This document shows positions 9,393 through 18,611 of a DNA stretch of 64,000 nt, piece after piece. Both the position numbers and the translations under genes were made by a program. The notes below the pieces were generated by a model that was not told the DNA's origin, ran no database searches, and saw only the letters and a list, made by a program, of their open reading frames with translations. The stretch comes from Prosthecobacter dejongeii (GTDB lineage Bacteria > Verrucomicrobiota > Verrucomicrobiia > Verrucomicrobiales > Verrucomicrobiaceae), in contig NZ_JACHIF010000001.1 of assembly GCF_014203045.1 (NCBI RefSeq), positions 1 to 64,000 of the forward strand, read 5' to 3'. The number at the start of each line of letters is the position of its first letter. The first letter of the stretch is position 1.

Positions 9393-9479
9393 CTCCTGGA
9401 TACGGCTTCGTTTTCGCATTCCTGCCAGACAATTAAGAAAGTGCAAGATACCCCAGCACCTGCCGTTTCAGCGCGCATC

Positions 9480-10910
9480 ATGCGCCCTCTGCTAGCCCTT
9501 TTTCTCACCTTTCTCACCAGCGCCCCCCTACAGGCAGCACCGCCTAACATTGTCTTCATCATGGCTGATGACCTAGGCTACACCGATGTAGGCACCTTTG
9601 GCAGCCAGTACTATGAGACGCCTAACCTGGACAAACTGGCGGCCCAGGGCATGAAGCTCACGAGCCACCACCACTGCCAGAATTGCCAACCCACCCGCGC
9701 GGCGCTGATGAGCGGCCAGTATGGCCCCCGCACGGGCGTTTACACCGTGGGTGAGATCGGTCGTTTCGAGTGGCAGACCCGTCCGCTCCAGCCCGTGGCA
9801 AACGTCACCTCCCTGCCTTTAGAAAAGATCACCCTCGCTCAATCTCTCAAAAAAGCAGGCTACGCCACCGGCATGTTTGGCAAATGGCATCTGGGGATGA
9901 AAGACGAGTATCAGCCAGGCAAACGCGGTTTTGATGAAGCCATCGAATCCAGCGGCAAGCACTTCGATTTCAAGACAACTCCTGAAGTGGACTACCCCAA
10001 ACGGCAGTACTTGGCCGATTTCCTCACGGACAAAGCCGTGGATTTCATCCAGCGGCACAAGGCGGAACCGTTCTTCCTTTACCTCCCTCACTACGGCGTG
10101 CACTCGCCTATCCACGCCAAGCCCGAACTCATCGAAAAATTCAAAGCCAAACCCGGTGTCGGAGGCCATCACAACCCCGTCTATGCGGCCATGATCGCGA
10201 GTGTGGATGAGAGTGTGGGACGAGTGATGGCAGAGCTGGAGAAACAGGGCCTCGCGGAGAATACCGTGCTCATCTTCACCAGTGACAATGGCGGAGTCGG
10301 CGGGTACACCCGCGAAGGCATCAAAAAAGGCGGAGACACGACTGACAATGCGCCGCTGCGCAGTGGCAAAGGTAGTCTGTATGAGGGCGGAACCCGTGTA
10401 CCTTTCATCGTCCGTTGGCCCGGCATCACCGCTGCTGGCAGCCAGACGGGGGTGCCCAGCATCCACGTGGATCTTTACCCCACGCTCCTGGAGATCGCAG
10501 GTGGGGCAGCGCCAGAAAATTACCCGCTGGATGGAGAGAGCCTGGTGCCCTTGTTTAAAAACTCCCAGGCCACGCTGAAGCGCCGCGCCATTTACCAGCA
10601 CTTTCCCGGTTACCTGGGCGCGGGGGAAAACACCTGGCGCACCACGCCCGTAGGCCTGATCCAGCAGGGAGACTGGAAGCTCATGGAATTCTTTGAAGAC
10701 GGTCGCCTAGAGCTCTACAACCTCGCAGAAGACATCGGTGAAAAGAACAACCTGGCCTCGGCACAGCCTGAGAAAGTGAAGGAATTGCAGAGCCAGATGA
10801 TCGCCTGGCGGAAAGAGATCGGCGCGAAAATGCCCACTCCGAACACGCCCACGGAGGCACCGAAGAAAAAGGGTAAAGGCAAGGGGAAGAAAAAGAAGCA
10901 GGCTGACTAA
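9480..10910 (+). CDS. Exported arylsulfatase-type sulfatase with lysine-rich tail
   Basis: Secreted type I sulfatase, 476 residues from the ATG at 9480. The frame is open back to 9270, but that part overlaps the divergent gene and is not signal-like. Signal peptide MRPLLALFLTFLTSAPLQA; first metal-site strand NIVFIMADDLGYTD; formylglycine core C-x-P-T-R as CQPTRAALMSG with Cys69; then GKWHLG and a TSDNGGVGG segment typical of arylsulfatase A-like enzymes. The C-terminus is again Lys/Gly-rich (KKKGKGKGKKKKQAD). Substrate unknown, probably a sulfated glycan. The inverted repeats and hairpins at 10926-11080 follow it. Confidence 0.94.
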   Translation: MRPLLALFLTFLTSAPLQAAPPNIVFIMADDLGYTDVGTFGSQYYETPNLDKLAAQGMKLTSHHHCQNCQPTRAALMSGQYGPRTGVYTVGEIGRFEWQTRPLQPVANVTSLPLEKITLAQSLKKAGYATGMFGKWHLGMKDEYQPGKRGFDEAIESSGKHFDFKTTPEVDYPKRQYLADFLTDKAVDFIQRHKAEPFFLYLPHYGVHSPIHAKPELIEKFKAKPGVGGHHNPVYAAMIASVDESVGRVMAELEKQGLAENTVLIFTSDNGGVGGYTREGIKKGGDTTDNAPLRSGKGSLYEGGTRVPFIVRWPGITAAGSQTGVPSIHVDLYPTLLEIAGGAAPENYPLDGESLVPLFKNSQATLKRRAIYQHFPGYLGAGENTWRTTPVGLIQQGDWKLMEFFEDGRLELYNLAEDIGEKNNLASAQPEKVKELQSQMIAWRKEIGAKMPTPNTPTEAPKKKGKGKGKKKKQAD

Positions 10911-11205
10911 CCCCCATCTTCCGTTAGGCCGATCCCGAGAATAAAACAGTTGCTTCATCCTTGATCGGCCTCCAGGAAGATCGGCCACATGTCTCTTTCG
11001 TTTGAATCCGCCATCACCTGCGCACCTCACGTGCAGGTGAGTCCGCCATAGTTCTCGAGGAACCACCTCACGTCAGGTGGTCACATCCTCCTTTTTAGAT
11101 GCGGGGTTTCAGCCTTTGGCTGCCCCGATAGATTTCTATTCATGCGCTCCACCGTGCCTGCGGACACGGCGGCGTGGCTTTTCACTTTCCGCATTCCTAT
11201 TCCTC
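10911..11205 (+). promoter_or_regulatory. Structured intergenic region between sulfatase and SulP gene
   Basis: Three inverted repeats fill this gap. AGGCCGATC (10926-10934) pairs with GATCGGCCT (10963-10971), 9 of 9. CACCTGC (11015-11021) pairs with GCAGGTG (11033-11039). CCACCT (11063-11068) pairs with AGGTGG (11075-11080) and is followed shortly by CCTTTTT. The octamer TCCGCCAT occurs twice (about 11008 and 11042). The last hairpin plus T-run may be a terminator; together they may form an mRNA leader of the sulfate-transporter gene. The open frame of the transporter runs back through part of this region (from 11077), but the encoded residues do not look like a SulP N-terminus. Confidence 0.5.
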
Positions 11206-12687
11206 GTGTTCTCCAAAAAATCTCTCTCTCAAGAATGGTTCTTCAACATTCGCGGTGACTTGCTCTCTGGCCTTGTCGTCGCCCTAGCCCTCATCCCAGA
11301 AGCGATCGCGTTTTCCATCATCGCCGGGGTGGACCCCAAAGTGGGGCTCTATGCCTCCTTTTGCATCGCGGTGGTCACCGCTATCTTTGGGGGGCGCCCC
11401 GGCATGATCTCCGCTGCGACGGGGGCCATGGCGCTGCTGATGGTCACCCTCGTCAAAGAGCATGGTCTGCAATACTTACTCGCGGCCACTTTACTGACGG
11501 GTGTTTTCCAGATCATCGCGGGTCTGTTTAAAATCGGCGATGTCATGCGCTTCGTTTCGAAGTCCGTCATGACTGGGTTTGTCAATGCCCTCGCCATCCT
11601 CATCTTCATGGCTCAGTTGCCCGAATTCAAAGGCGCTAGCGTGACGATGTACGCCATGGTGGCCGGGGCGCTCGCCATCATCTACCTCCTGCCGCGCCTG
11701 ACCCAGGCTGTGCCCTCTCCTCTGGTGGCCATCATCGTGATGACAGTCATCGCCATCGTCTTTAAACTGGATGTTCGCCGCGTCGGTGATCTCGGGGATT
11801 TGCCTGATTCTCTTCCGATCTTTCTCTGGCCCCAGGTCGCCTGGACATTGGATACGCTGTGGATCATCCTGCCTTATTCCATCGGACTCGCCGCAGTAGG
11901 CCTTTTGGAGTCTCTGCTCACGGCCCAGATTGTGGATGACATGACGGACACGCCCAGTGACAAAAATCGTGAATGCACAGGCCAGGGGCTGGCGAACATC
12001 GCAGCAGGACTTTTCGGGGGTATGGCAGGCTGCGCCATGATCGGCCAGTCCGTCATCAATGTGAAATCCGGGGGCCGGGGCCGCCTTTCCACCTTTGTCG
12101 CGGGCATTTTCCTGCTCATCCTCCTGGTCGTGCTTGGCCCTTGGGTGAAACAGATCCCCATGCCTGCTCTGGTGGCCGTGATGATCATGGTCTCCATCGG
12201 CACCTTTTCCTGGGCCTCCTTTAAAAATATGGGTCTGCACCCGAAGAGCTCTAGCCTGGTCATGATCGCCACGGTCACGGTCGTCGTTTTTACTCACAAT
12301 CTGGCTCTCGGTGTGGGGGTGGGCGTGCTCCTGAGCGCCCTCTTTTTTGCGCGTAAAGTGGCTCATTTCCTGTCGGTCAGCAGCCACCTGGATTCGGATT
12401 CGACCCGCACTTACACCATCACGGGTCAGTTGTTTTTCGCCTCCACCACCGCGTTCAATCGGGCTTTTGACTATCGTGAGAAACTGGCCCGAGTGCGGCT
12501 GGATGTCACCCATGCTCATCTGTGGGATCTCAGTGCCGTCGCCGCCCTGGATAAAGTGGTGCTGAAATTCCGCAGCCTCGGAACAGAAGTGGAAGTGCTG
12601 GGGCTCAATGAAGCCAGCTCCACCCTGGTGGATCGCCTGGGTATCCACCACAAAACAGACCGCCTGGAAGATATTCTGGGGCACTGA
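11206..12687 (+). CDS. SulP-family anion transporter with STAS domain
   Basis: Inner-membrane sulfate/bicarbonate-type transporter of about 493 residues. It has the family opening [20 protein letters not shown], followed by about ten or more hydrophobic helices and a C-terminal cytosolic STAS domain (from about residue 400; [20 protein letters not shown] is the STAS core). I place the start at the GTG 11206 (reading [17 protein letters not shown]); the frame continues to 11077, but those 43 residues are unlike the family. An anion importer beside sulfatases would fit uptake or exchange of released sulfate; bicarbonate transport is an equally possible role. Confidence 0.88.
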   Translation: MFSKKSLSQEWFFNIRGDLLSGLVVALALIPEAIAFSIIAGVDPKVGLYASFCIAVVTAIFGGRPGMISAATGAMALLMVTLVKEHGLQYLLAATLLTGVFQIIAGLFKIGDVMRFVSKSVMTGFVNALAILIFMAQLPEFKGASVTMYAMVAGALAIIYLLPRLTQAVPSPLVAIIVMTVIAIVFKLDVRRVGDLGDLPDSLPIFLWPQVAWTLDTLWIILPYSIGLAAVGLLESLLTAQIVDDMTDTPSDKNRECTGQGLANIAAGLFGGMAGCAMIGQSVINVKSGGRGRLSTFVAGIFLLILLVVLGPWVKQIPMPALVAVMIMVSIGTFSWASFKNMGLHPKSSSLVMIATVTVVVFTHNLALGVGVGVLLSALFFARKVAHFLSVSSHLDSDSTRTYTITGQLFFASTTAFNRAFDYREKLARVRLDVTHAHLWDLSAVAALDKVVLKFRSLGTEVEVLGLNEASSTLVDRLGIHHKTDRLEDILGH

Positions 12688-12703
12688 TTCACCACTGGGA
12701 AAA

Positions 12704-12733
12704 CCTTCCGCGCTGCCACGAAGGCGCGGAAGG
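12704..12733 (+). terminator. Stem-loop after SulP gene, possible terminator
   Basis: CCTTCCGCG (12704-12712) pairs perfectly with CGCGGAAGG (12725-12733), 17 bases after the SulP stop. There is no T-tract, so termination is a guess. A second small hairpin (GCCCC/GGGGC, about 12800-12816) lies in the same gap; nothing else is seen up to the topB start. Confidence 0.45.
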
Positions 12734-12915
12734 CTAGAAAAAGAAGACGGCTGAATAAGAGGCTCTTTGCAGAAAAACCCTTTCTGCTCGCTCTCAAACG
12801 CCCCCTCTTTTGGGGCATCTCCCCAGGGAGAGCTGCGGTCTAGCCACTGAAAAATTTGACAGGGGGGCGGAACGCGTGCCCTTGATTGCCCCCGTTTCCG
12901 TTCACGACACCCATC

Positions 12916-15546
12916 ATGCCTAAGGCCCTCATCATCGCCGAAAAACCCAGTGTGGCCACCGACCTTGCCCGTGCTCTCGGGAAGGCCCCGGGCATGACGC
13001 CCTTCACCAAGGAGAAGGACTACTTTGAGAATGAAACCCACGTCATCTCCAGCGCTGTCGGTCACTTGATCGAGCTCGGCATGCCCGAGGTGAATGGCAA
13101 AAAGATCGGCTGGGGCTGGACACACCTGCCCATCATGCCGCAGGAATTTGAACTGAAACCCATCGAGGACAGCGCGGATCGTTTCAAACTGCTCAGCCGT
13201 TTGATGAAGCGCAAGGACGTGGACCAACTCATCAATGCCTGCGATGCTGGCCGTGAGGGGGAACTGATTTTCCGCTACATCGTCGAGGCAGCCGGGATCA
13301 AAAAACCCGTGCAGCGCCTGTGGATGCAATCCATGACGCAGGGGGCCATTTTAGAAGCCTTTAAAAAACTGCGCAGTGACACGGAGATGCGTCCGCTGGC
13401 CGATGCCGCCAAGTGCCGCAGTGAGTCTGACTGGCTCGTCGGCATCAATGCCACACGTGCCCTCACGGCCCTGAATTCCCGCAATGGCGGATTCCGCCTC
13501 ACCCCAGCTGGGCGTGTGCAGACGCCGACCTTGACCATCCTGGCCAAGCGTGAACTCGAAATCCAGGCTTTCGTGCCGCGCACTTATTTTGAGGTTCACG
13601 GCCTCTTTGAAGTCAGCGCTGGTAAGTATGAGGGGCGCTGGTTTGATGAAACCTTCAAGAAGGACGAGAGCGACGACCACAAGAAGCCGGAGCGTCTCTG
13701 GGATCTGGAAAAGGCTCAGGCCATCGTTCAGCGCTGCCTGGGCAAACCGGGCAAGATTGAGCAGGTGACCCGCCCGACCAAGCAGATCGCCCCGCTGCTG
13801 TATGACCTCACCAGCCTCCAGCGCGAGGCCAGCAACCGCTTTGGTTTCTCCGCCCGCCGCACCCTGCAGATCGCCCAGGCGCTCTACGAAAAATTCAAGG
13901 TCCTGACCTATCCCCGTACTGATTCCCGTTACTTGCCCGAAGATTACCTGGGCACGGTGAAGGAAACCCTCGGCACCTTTGCCCGCCAGGATACCCGCAA
14001 ACCAGGGGCCCTGCCGCAGGATCTAGGCACCCATGCCGCCACCGCTCTGGATAACAACTGGGTACGCCCGACCAAACGTGTCTTCGACACCACGAAAGTC
14101 AGCGACCACTTTGCCATCATCCCCACGGGCCTCATTCCGCCCAAGGAACTGCCCGAGGCGGAGCAAAAGCTCTTCGACATGGTGGCACGCCGTTTTGTAG
14201 CCGTGTTTTTCCCACCGGCTGAGTTTGAAGTGACCACCCGCATCACCCGCGTGGAGCAAGACGCTTTCAAGAGCGAGGGTAAGGTCCTCGTAGAATCAGG
14301 CTGGCTGGCTGTTTATGGCAAAAAGGCCGCCGAAGAAGCGGCTGCGGAAGGCGATAGCAAGTCCAAACTCCTGGTGCTGGCCAAAGATGGCGACAGTGCT
14401 AAAACCCTAGACCTGGAAGCTGCTGAAATGCAGACCAAACCCCCAGCCCGTTTCAATGAGGCGACCCTACTTTCCACCATGGAAGGCGCGGGCAAGCTGG
14501 TGGAGGATGAAGAACTGGCCGAGGCCATGAGCGAACGCGGCCTGGGCACCCCAGCCACCCGCGCGGCCATCATCGAAGGTCTCATCTCCGACAAATACAT
14601 CGAGCGTGTGGAACGGAACATCGCCGTGACCACGAAAGGGCTGACGCTGATTGACCAGATCAGCCAGATCGGCATTGAGGCCCTCAGCAGCCCCGAACTC
14701 ACCGGCCAGTGGGAATACAAGCTGCGCCAGATGGAGCAGAACAAACTGGACCGTGGCAGCTTCATGCGGGACATCCGCCACCTCACCAATCAGGTGGTGG
14801 AAAAGACCAAGGCGTACCAAAAAATCGCCAAGGAACGGGTGTATCCAGACTTTGACGCCAAATGCGGTGTTTGTGGCCAGCGTGGCTTTGAGCAGAAAGA
14901 GGAGTATGTGTCCTGCAAAAACCCGGAATGTAAGGTGCGGGTGTACAAAGTCATCGCCGGCCATGAGCTGGGTGAAGACCTGCTGCGCGAGCTCCTGGAA
15001 AAACGTTTCCTGCCGCCTATGGAAGGCTTCCGCAGCCGTCTGGGTAAAGAATTTACCGCTGGTATCGAGGTCAAAGACGATGGCAAAACCGCCTTTGTTT
15101 TCCCAGGTGGAGAAAACGATCCGGACGCGCCACCTCCGTTCGACTTTGTCAGCGCCTCCCCCATCGCCGTCTGCCCCGTCTGCAAGCCCAAGAAGCGCGA
15201 TGGCAAGATTTACAACACCCCAGACCATTACATCTGCAATGTGGCCGCCAAAGAGCCCAAGCTCTGCAATGCCCGCCTGCCGAAAGTGCTCTGCAAAAAG
15301 GAAATCAGCGAAGCCAACGCGATCAAGTTCTTCACGGAAGGGAAAACCGACCTCATTGAGGGCATGATCTCCAAACGTGGACGCCCCTTTAGCTCCTTCC
15401 TGCTTTGCAAAGCTGGGGAGAAGCGCCTGCTCGGCTGGGAATTCCCACCTCGTGAAGCAAAGCCCAAGGCTCCCGCAGCCCCTAAAAAGGGTCGTTTTGC
15501 GAAGAAAGCGGCAGCTACAGAGGCCGAAGAAGCCCCTGAAGAGTAG
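12916..15546 (+). CDS. topB: DNA topoisomerase III (type IA)
   Basis: Type IA topoisomerase of 876 residues that relaxes or decatenates DNA by single-strand passage. TOPRIM elements: IIAEKPSVA near the N-terminus and [13 protein letters not shown] (about 109-121). The active-site tyrosine is in [11 protein letters not shown], Tyr about 332. The MNEXXLLxxME-like element appears as [17 protein letters not shown]. Two cysteine clusters near the C-terminus (CGVCGQRG...CKNPEC and CPVCKPKK...CNVAAK) look like zinc ribbons. The extreme C-terminus is Lys/Ala/Pro-rich. ATG 12916 is preferred over the frame opening at 12886 because [12 protein letters not shown] is the normal family start. Confidence 0.95.
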   Translation: MPKALIIAEKPSVATDLARALGKAPGMTPFTKEKDYFENETHVISSAVGHLIELGMPEVNGKKIGWGWTHLPIMPQEFELKPIEDSADRFKLLSRLMKRKDVDQLINACDAGREGELIFRYIVEAAGIKKPVQRLWMQSMTQGAILEAFKKLRSDTEMRPLADAAKCRSESDWLVGINATRALTALNSRNGGFRLTPAGRVQTPTLTILAKRELEIQAFVPRTYFEVHGLFEVSAGKYEGRWFDETFKKDESDDHKKPERLWDLEKAQAIVQRCLGKPGKIEQVTRPTKQIAPLLYDLTSLQREASNRFGFSARRTLQIAQALYEKFKVLTYPRTDSRYLPEDYLGTVKETLGTFARQDTRKPGALPQDLGTHAATALDNNWVRPTKRVFDTTKVSDHFAIIPTGLIPPKELPEAEQKLFDMVARRFVAVFFPPAEFEVTTRITRVEQDAFKSEGKVLVESGWLAVYGKKAAEEAAAEGDSKSKLLVLAKDGDSAKTLDLEAAEMQTKPPARFNEATLLSTMEGAGKLVEDEELAEAMSERGLGTPATRAAIIEGLISDKYIERVERNIAVTTKGLTLIDQISQIGIEALSSPELTGQWEYKLRQMEQNKLDRGSFMRDIRHLTNQVVEKTKAYQKIAKERVYPDFDAKCGVCGQRGFEQKEEYVSCKNPECKVRVYKVIAGHELGEDLLRELLEKRFLPPMEGFRSRLGKEFTAGIEVKDDGKTAFVFPGGENDPDAPPPFDFVSASPIAVCPVCKPKKRDGKIYNTPDHYICNVAAKEPKLCNARLPKVLCKKEISEANAIKFFTEGKTDLIEGMISKRGRPFSSFLLCKAGEKRLLGWEFPPREAKPKAPAAPKKGRFAKKAAATEAEEAPEE

Positions 15547-15633
15547 CCTCAGGTGCGACCCAAAAAGAGAAATTCAGTTCGGCCACAAGCTGGATAGGCT
15601 TTCTTTTTCGGGGTAGAAAGCCGCTACGCAAAG

Positions 15634-15656
15634 GCCTAAAAGGCAGCCTTTTAGGC
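15634..15656 (+). terminator. Strong stem-loop terminator after topB
   Basis: GCCTAAAAGG (15634-15643), a 3-base loop, then CCTTTTAGGC (15647-15656), a perfect 10-bp stem, followed by AATTTTG. About 88 bases after the topB stop. Confidence 0.7.
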
Positions 15657-15791
15657 AATTTTGATGTCTCTTTAGGGCGTTTTGCACGATGCGCCTGCTG
15701 CTTGCAAAAGTGTGCCAATCCTGCCGCTTTGAAATCGGAAGGTTGATTTTTTGCAACTTAGTGTCATTTGTGGTTTCCCGTTTCTCTACCT

Positions 15792-16652
15792 GTGACTAAA
15801 CCTGCCTTTCAACTTACCACCGGTGGCATCCTGTTTTTTGGGATCCACGCTCTTGCCATCACAGCATTTTTTGTGAAACCGGATCTGACGGCTATCCTGC
15901 TCTGTCTGGGATTGTTTCTGATCCGTAAATTTGGAATTACTGGTGGCTACCACCGCTACTTCTCCCATCGTTCTTATAAAACCTCTCGCTGGTTCCAGTT
16001 TGTCCTGGCTTGGCTGGGAGGCATGTCTGCCCAAAAAGGTGCTCTCTGGTGGGCTGCGCATCACCGCCACCATCACCAGCATTCCGACCAGGAAGACGAC
16101 ATTCACTCTGTCAAACAGCAGGGTTTTTACTGGGCCCACGTCGGCTGGATCTTGGCCCCAGATTACAATGACTATGATGCTAAGCGCGTAAAGGACCTGA
16201 CCAAGTTCCGCGAACTCGTCTTCATTGATAAGTTTCATTTCATCCCACCGGTCACTTTGGCCATCGCCACGTATGTCTTCGGACTGCTGATGACGGGCAC
16301 AGCCATGGGTGGTCTGATGTATTTCCTCTGGGGATTCTGCCTCAGCACCGTGATTCTCTATCACACCACCTTCGCCATCAATTCCTTCTGCCATCTGCTG
16401 GGCAGCCGCCGTTATGAGACGGGTGAATCCAGCCGCAACTCCTTCATCCTGGCCATCCTGACTCTGGGTGAAGGCTGGCATAACAACCACCACTACTACC
16501 CTCACTGCGCACGCCAGGGGTTCTTCTGGTGGGAAATTGACCCGACCTACTACGTCATCAAGTTCTTGAAATTCGTGCGGATCGTGCACGAGATCAAGGA
16601 GCCAAATGCCCGTGTGTTGGAAGGCAAAGAAGCCACTGCCGCGCTCGGCTGA
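15792..16652 (+). CDS. Acyl-CoA / fatty-acid desaturase (delta-9 type)
   Basis: Membrane di-iron desaturase of about 286 residues that introduces a cis double bond into an acyl chain. All three histidine boxes are present: HRYFSH (about 54-59), a His cluster AAHHRHHHQHSD (about 88-99) and EGWHNNHHYYP (about residues 230-240). Hydrophobic hairpins flank the first box and precede the third. Start choice: the frame extends to a TTG at 15768; GTG at 15792 (reading TKPAFQLTTGG) looks better, but neither has a clear ribosome-binding site. Flanked by terminators on both sides, so probably monocistronic. Confidence 0.93.
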   Translation: MTKPAFQLTTGGILFFGIHALAITAFFVKPDLTAILLCLGLFLIRKFGITGGYHRYFSHRSYKTSRWFQFVLAWLGGMSAQKGALWWAAHHRHHHQHSDQEDDIHSVKQQGFYWAHVGWILAPDYNDYDAKRVKDLTKFRELVFIDKFHFIPPVTLAIATYVFGLLMTGTAMGGLMYFLWGFCLSTVILYHTTFAINSFCHLLGSRRYETGESSRNSFILAILTLGEGWHNNHHYYPHCARQGFFWWEIDPTYYVIKFLKFVRIVHEIKEPNARVLEGKEATAALG

Positions 16653-16680
16653 TCGGCTAAGCGAACATCCCTTTTTGAGA

Positions 16681-16709
16681 AGCGGAGGCTGAAAAGCCTC
16701 CGCTTTTTT
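16681..16709 (+). terminator. Rho-independent terminator after desaturase
   Basis: AGCGGAGGCT (16681-16690), loop GAAA, AGCCTCCGCT (16695-16704), then a T-run to 16709. Perfect 10-bp stem with a GNRA-type loop. Confidence 0.95.
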
Positions 16710-16802
16710 ATGCCCGCATCGTTTCCCTCTTAAACGACACACCTCACTTTCTTCGAGTGCTTGCTGGACGAATCCCCTGTCACTGTGGAGACTCCAGTCA
16801 CC

Positions 16803-18611
16803 ATGCCCTCGTTTACCTATCCCCTTGCTCTCTGGGCCTTGCTCGGGATCCCGGTGGTGCTGGCGATTCATTTTCTGCAAAGGCGCAGTCGTCGTGTCAC
16901 GGTGACCACCCTCTTTCTCCTTCAGCAACTCCAGCGCGAATCTGAAAAGGGCAATCGCATCGAAAAACTGCGCTTTTCCGTTCCTCTCTGGCTGCAACTG
17001 CTGATGGTGCTGCTGCTCACCTGGATGCTGGCAGGACCTCAGTGGTTACGAAACGATGCCGTCCACCGCATCGCCCTGGTTCTGGATAGCTCCGCCTCCA
17101 TGCAGGCCTTTCGCCCAGCGGCTGAAAAAGCGGTGAGTGAAACTCTAGCCACTCTAGTGCCAGCGGGAGCCCGTGCCGAGCTGACCCTGCTGAGCACGGA
17201 TGTCACCGCCCCCAGTCTTTATTATGGCAACTCGGCCTCCGAACTGGTGGCCACCTTATCCCAATGGCAGCCCCGGCTAGGCACGCATGAGTTTACTCCC
17301 GCACTGCGCAGCGCGCGCAGTCTCACGGGGCCGCAAGGGGCGGTGCTACTGATCACGGATCACCCCCTTCCCACCGCACCCGCCTTTGGCGCCAAGGTGC
17401 TATCCATCGGCCAAGAAACCGCCAACGTCGGCTGGGCGGGCGTGACCCTGGAGACCCCCGAAAGCGGGCCCACTCTGTGGCGGGCGCTGGTGCGTAACTA
17501 CAGCACCAGCCCACAAACGGGCGACTGGTGGGCCGAAACGGAAGGCCAGGCCTCCACCCCCATCTCCCTGACTCTCGCCCCTGGGGAAACACGCACGCTC
17601 AGCGCCCCCTTTCTAGAAGGCGCTCCCAGCCTGACACTGCACCTAACCAAAGATGCTTTCACCCTGGATGACCACCTGCCGCTGGTGCACTCACGGCCTA
17701 AGCTGCTGTCCCTGCATCTTCCCGTGGCCAAAGAGGAGGCCACGCGTGAGCTGGTGGACTTGTTTGGCCGCTTTGCCGATACGGTGATCCAAAAACAAGC
17801 CTCTCAAGCGGATGTGCAAGTCATCATGTGGCCACCGAGTCTCGCGCTGGAAGCCACCCAGCACGCCTGCCTTTTTTCCACGCCATCTAAGGTGGCCAAT
17901 CCCCCAGCCCTACGGGGCATGATCGTGGCTGAGGTGCATCCGCTCACAGAGGGGCTGAACTGGCAATCCCTGCTAGCGCGTGAAGGCATGGTGATGCCGC
18001 GAGATTCGCGAGATCGCGTCCTGCTTTGGCAAGGGGAACGGCCGCTCATCAGCCTGCGTGAAACACCCGCAGGAGCACGGCAGCTCTTTTGTCATTTTGA
18101 CCTCGCCAACAGCAATGCGCGGAAACTGCCTGCCATGGCCGTTTTACTGCACCGCTTTCTGGAGATGATCCGGCAGGAGAAGATCGCCCCAGAAACGACC
18201 AACTATGATCTGCGGCAGCGCCTCACGGTGGCGCACCAGCGAGGGGAAATGGCCGCGCCACTCATTCTCAAAACTTCGAATGGCCTAACGGAAAGTGTGG
18301 CCCCTCATCAAGCCCATCTGCTCCGGGCTCCTGCGATGCCGTGCCACTTTACCCTCACGCAAGGCGAAAGCCCTCTGCTCAATGCCGCAGCCCACTTTGC
18401 CGATACTCGCGAGGCTGACCTCAGCGCGGCCAAACCCTACGATGAGCGCGCTCAACTGGAGATGGAGCAAGTCGCCACCCTTCAGGAAAGTGATCCCCGC
18501 TGGCGCTTGTGGACCCTTGTTTTGCTAGCCGCCCTGCTCGGCAGTTGGTGGTGGGGGCGGGAAAAAGTCGCTGTTTCACCTGCATTCAAACCACATCTGA
18601 ACCAAGTCTGA
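16803..18611 (+). CDS. BatA-like membrane protein with von Willebrand A domain
   Basis: Inner-membrane protein of about 602 residues. It opens with the BatA N-terminal hairpin (YPLALWALLGIPVVLAIHFL, then a basic LQRRSRRVTV), a second membrane helix near 62-80, and a VWA domain whose metal site reads LVLDSSASM (Asp95, DxSxS). A further beta-rich part and a last membrane helix (about 575-595) follow. Such proteins usually act with MoxR ATPases in envelope protein assembly or activation; no MoxR gene is in the window. The ATG at 16803 starts the BatA motif directly; the frame is open to 16761. Its TGA overlaps the next gene's ATG by one base (18611), indicating translational coupling. Confidence 0.88.
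   Translation: MPSFTYPLALWALLGIPVVLAIHFLQRRSRRVTVTTLFLLQQLQRESEKGNRIEKLRFSVPLWLQLLMVLLLTWMLAGPQWLRNDAVHRIALVLDSSASMQAFRPAAEKAVSETLATLVPAGARAELTLLSTDVTAPSLYYGNSASELVATLSQWQPRLGTHEFTPALRSARSLTGPQGAVLLITDHPLPTAPAFGAKVLSIGQETANVGWAGVTLETPESGPTLWRALVRNYSTSPQTGDWWAETEGQASTPISLTLAPGETRTLSAPFLEGAPSLTLHLTKDAFTLDDHLPLVHSRPKLLSLHLPVAKEEATRELVDLFGRFADTVIQKQASQADVQVIMWPPSLALEATQHACLFSTPSKVANPPALRGMIVAEVHPLTEGLNWQSLLAREGMVMPRDSRDRVLLWQGERPLISLRETPAGARQLFCHFDLANSNARKLPAMAVLLHRFLEMIRQEKIAPETTNYDLRQRLTVAHQRGEMAAPLILKTSNGLTESVAPHQAHLLRAPAMPCHFTLTQGESPLLNAAAHFADTREADLSAAKPYDERAQLEMEQVATLQESDPRWRLWTLVLLAALLGSWWWGREKVAVSPAFKPHLNQV

Noticed and set aside
12857..12862. TTGACA as a -35 promoter box before topB
   Set aside because: No acceptable -10 box is found at 16-18 bases downstream in the following GC-rich stretch.
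11491..13329. Long minus-strand open frame (612 aa) opposite the SulP and topB genes
   Set aside because: It runs antisense to two clearly identified proteins, is rich in His/Gln/Asp/Gly as expected from reverse reading of a GC-rich gene, and has no recognisable domain.
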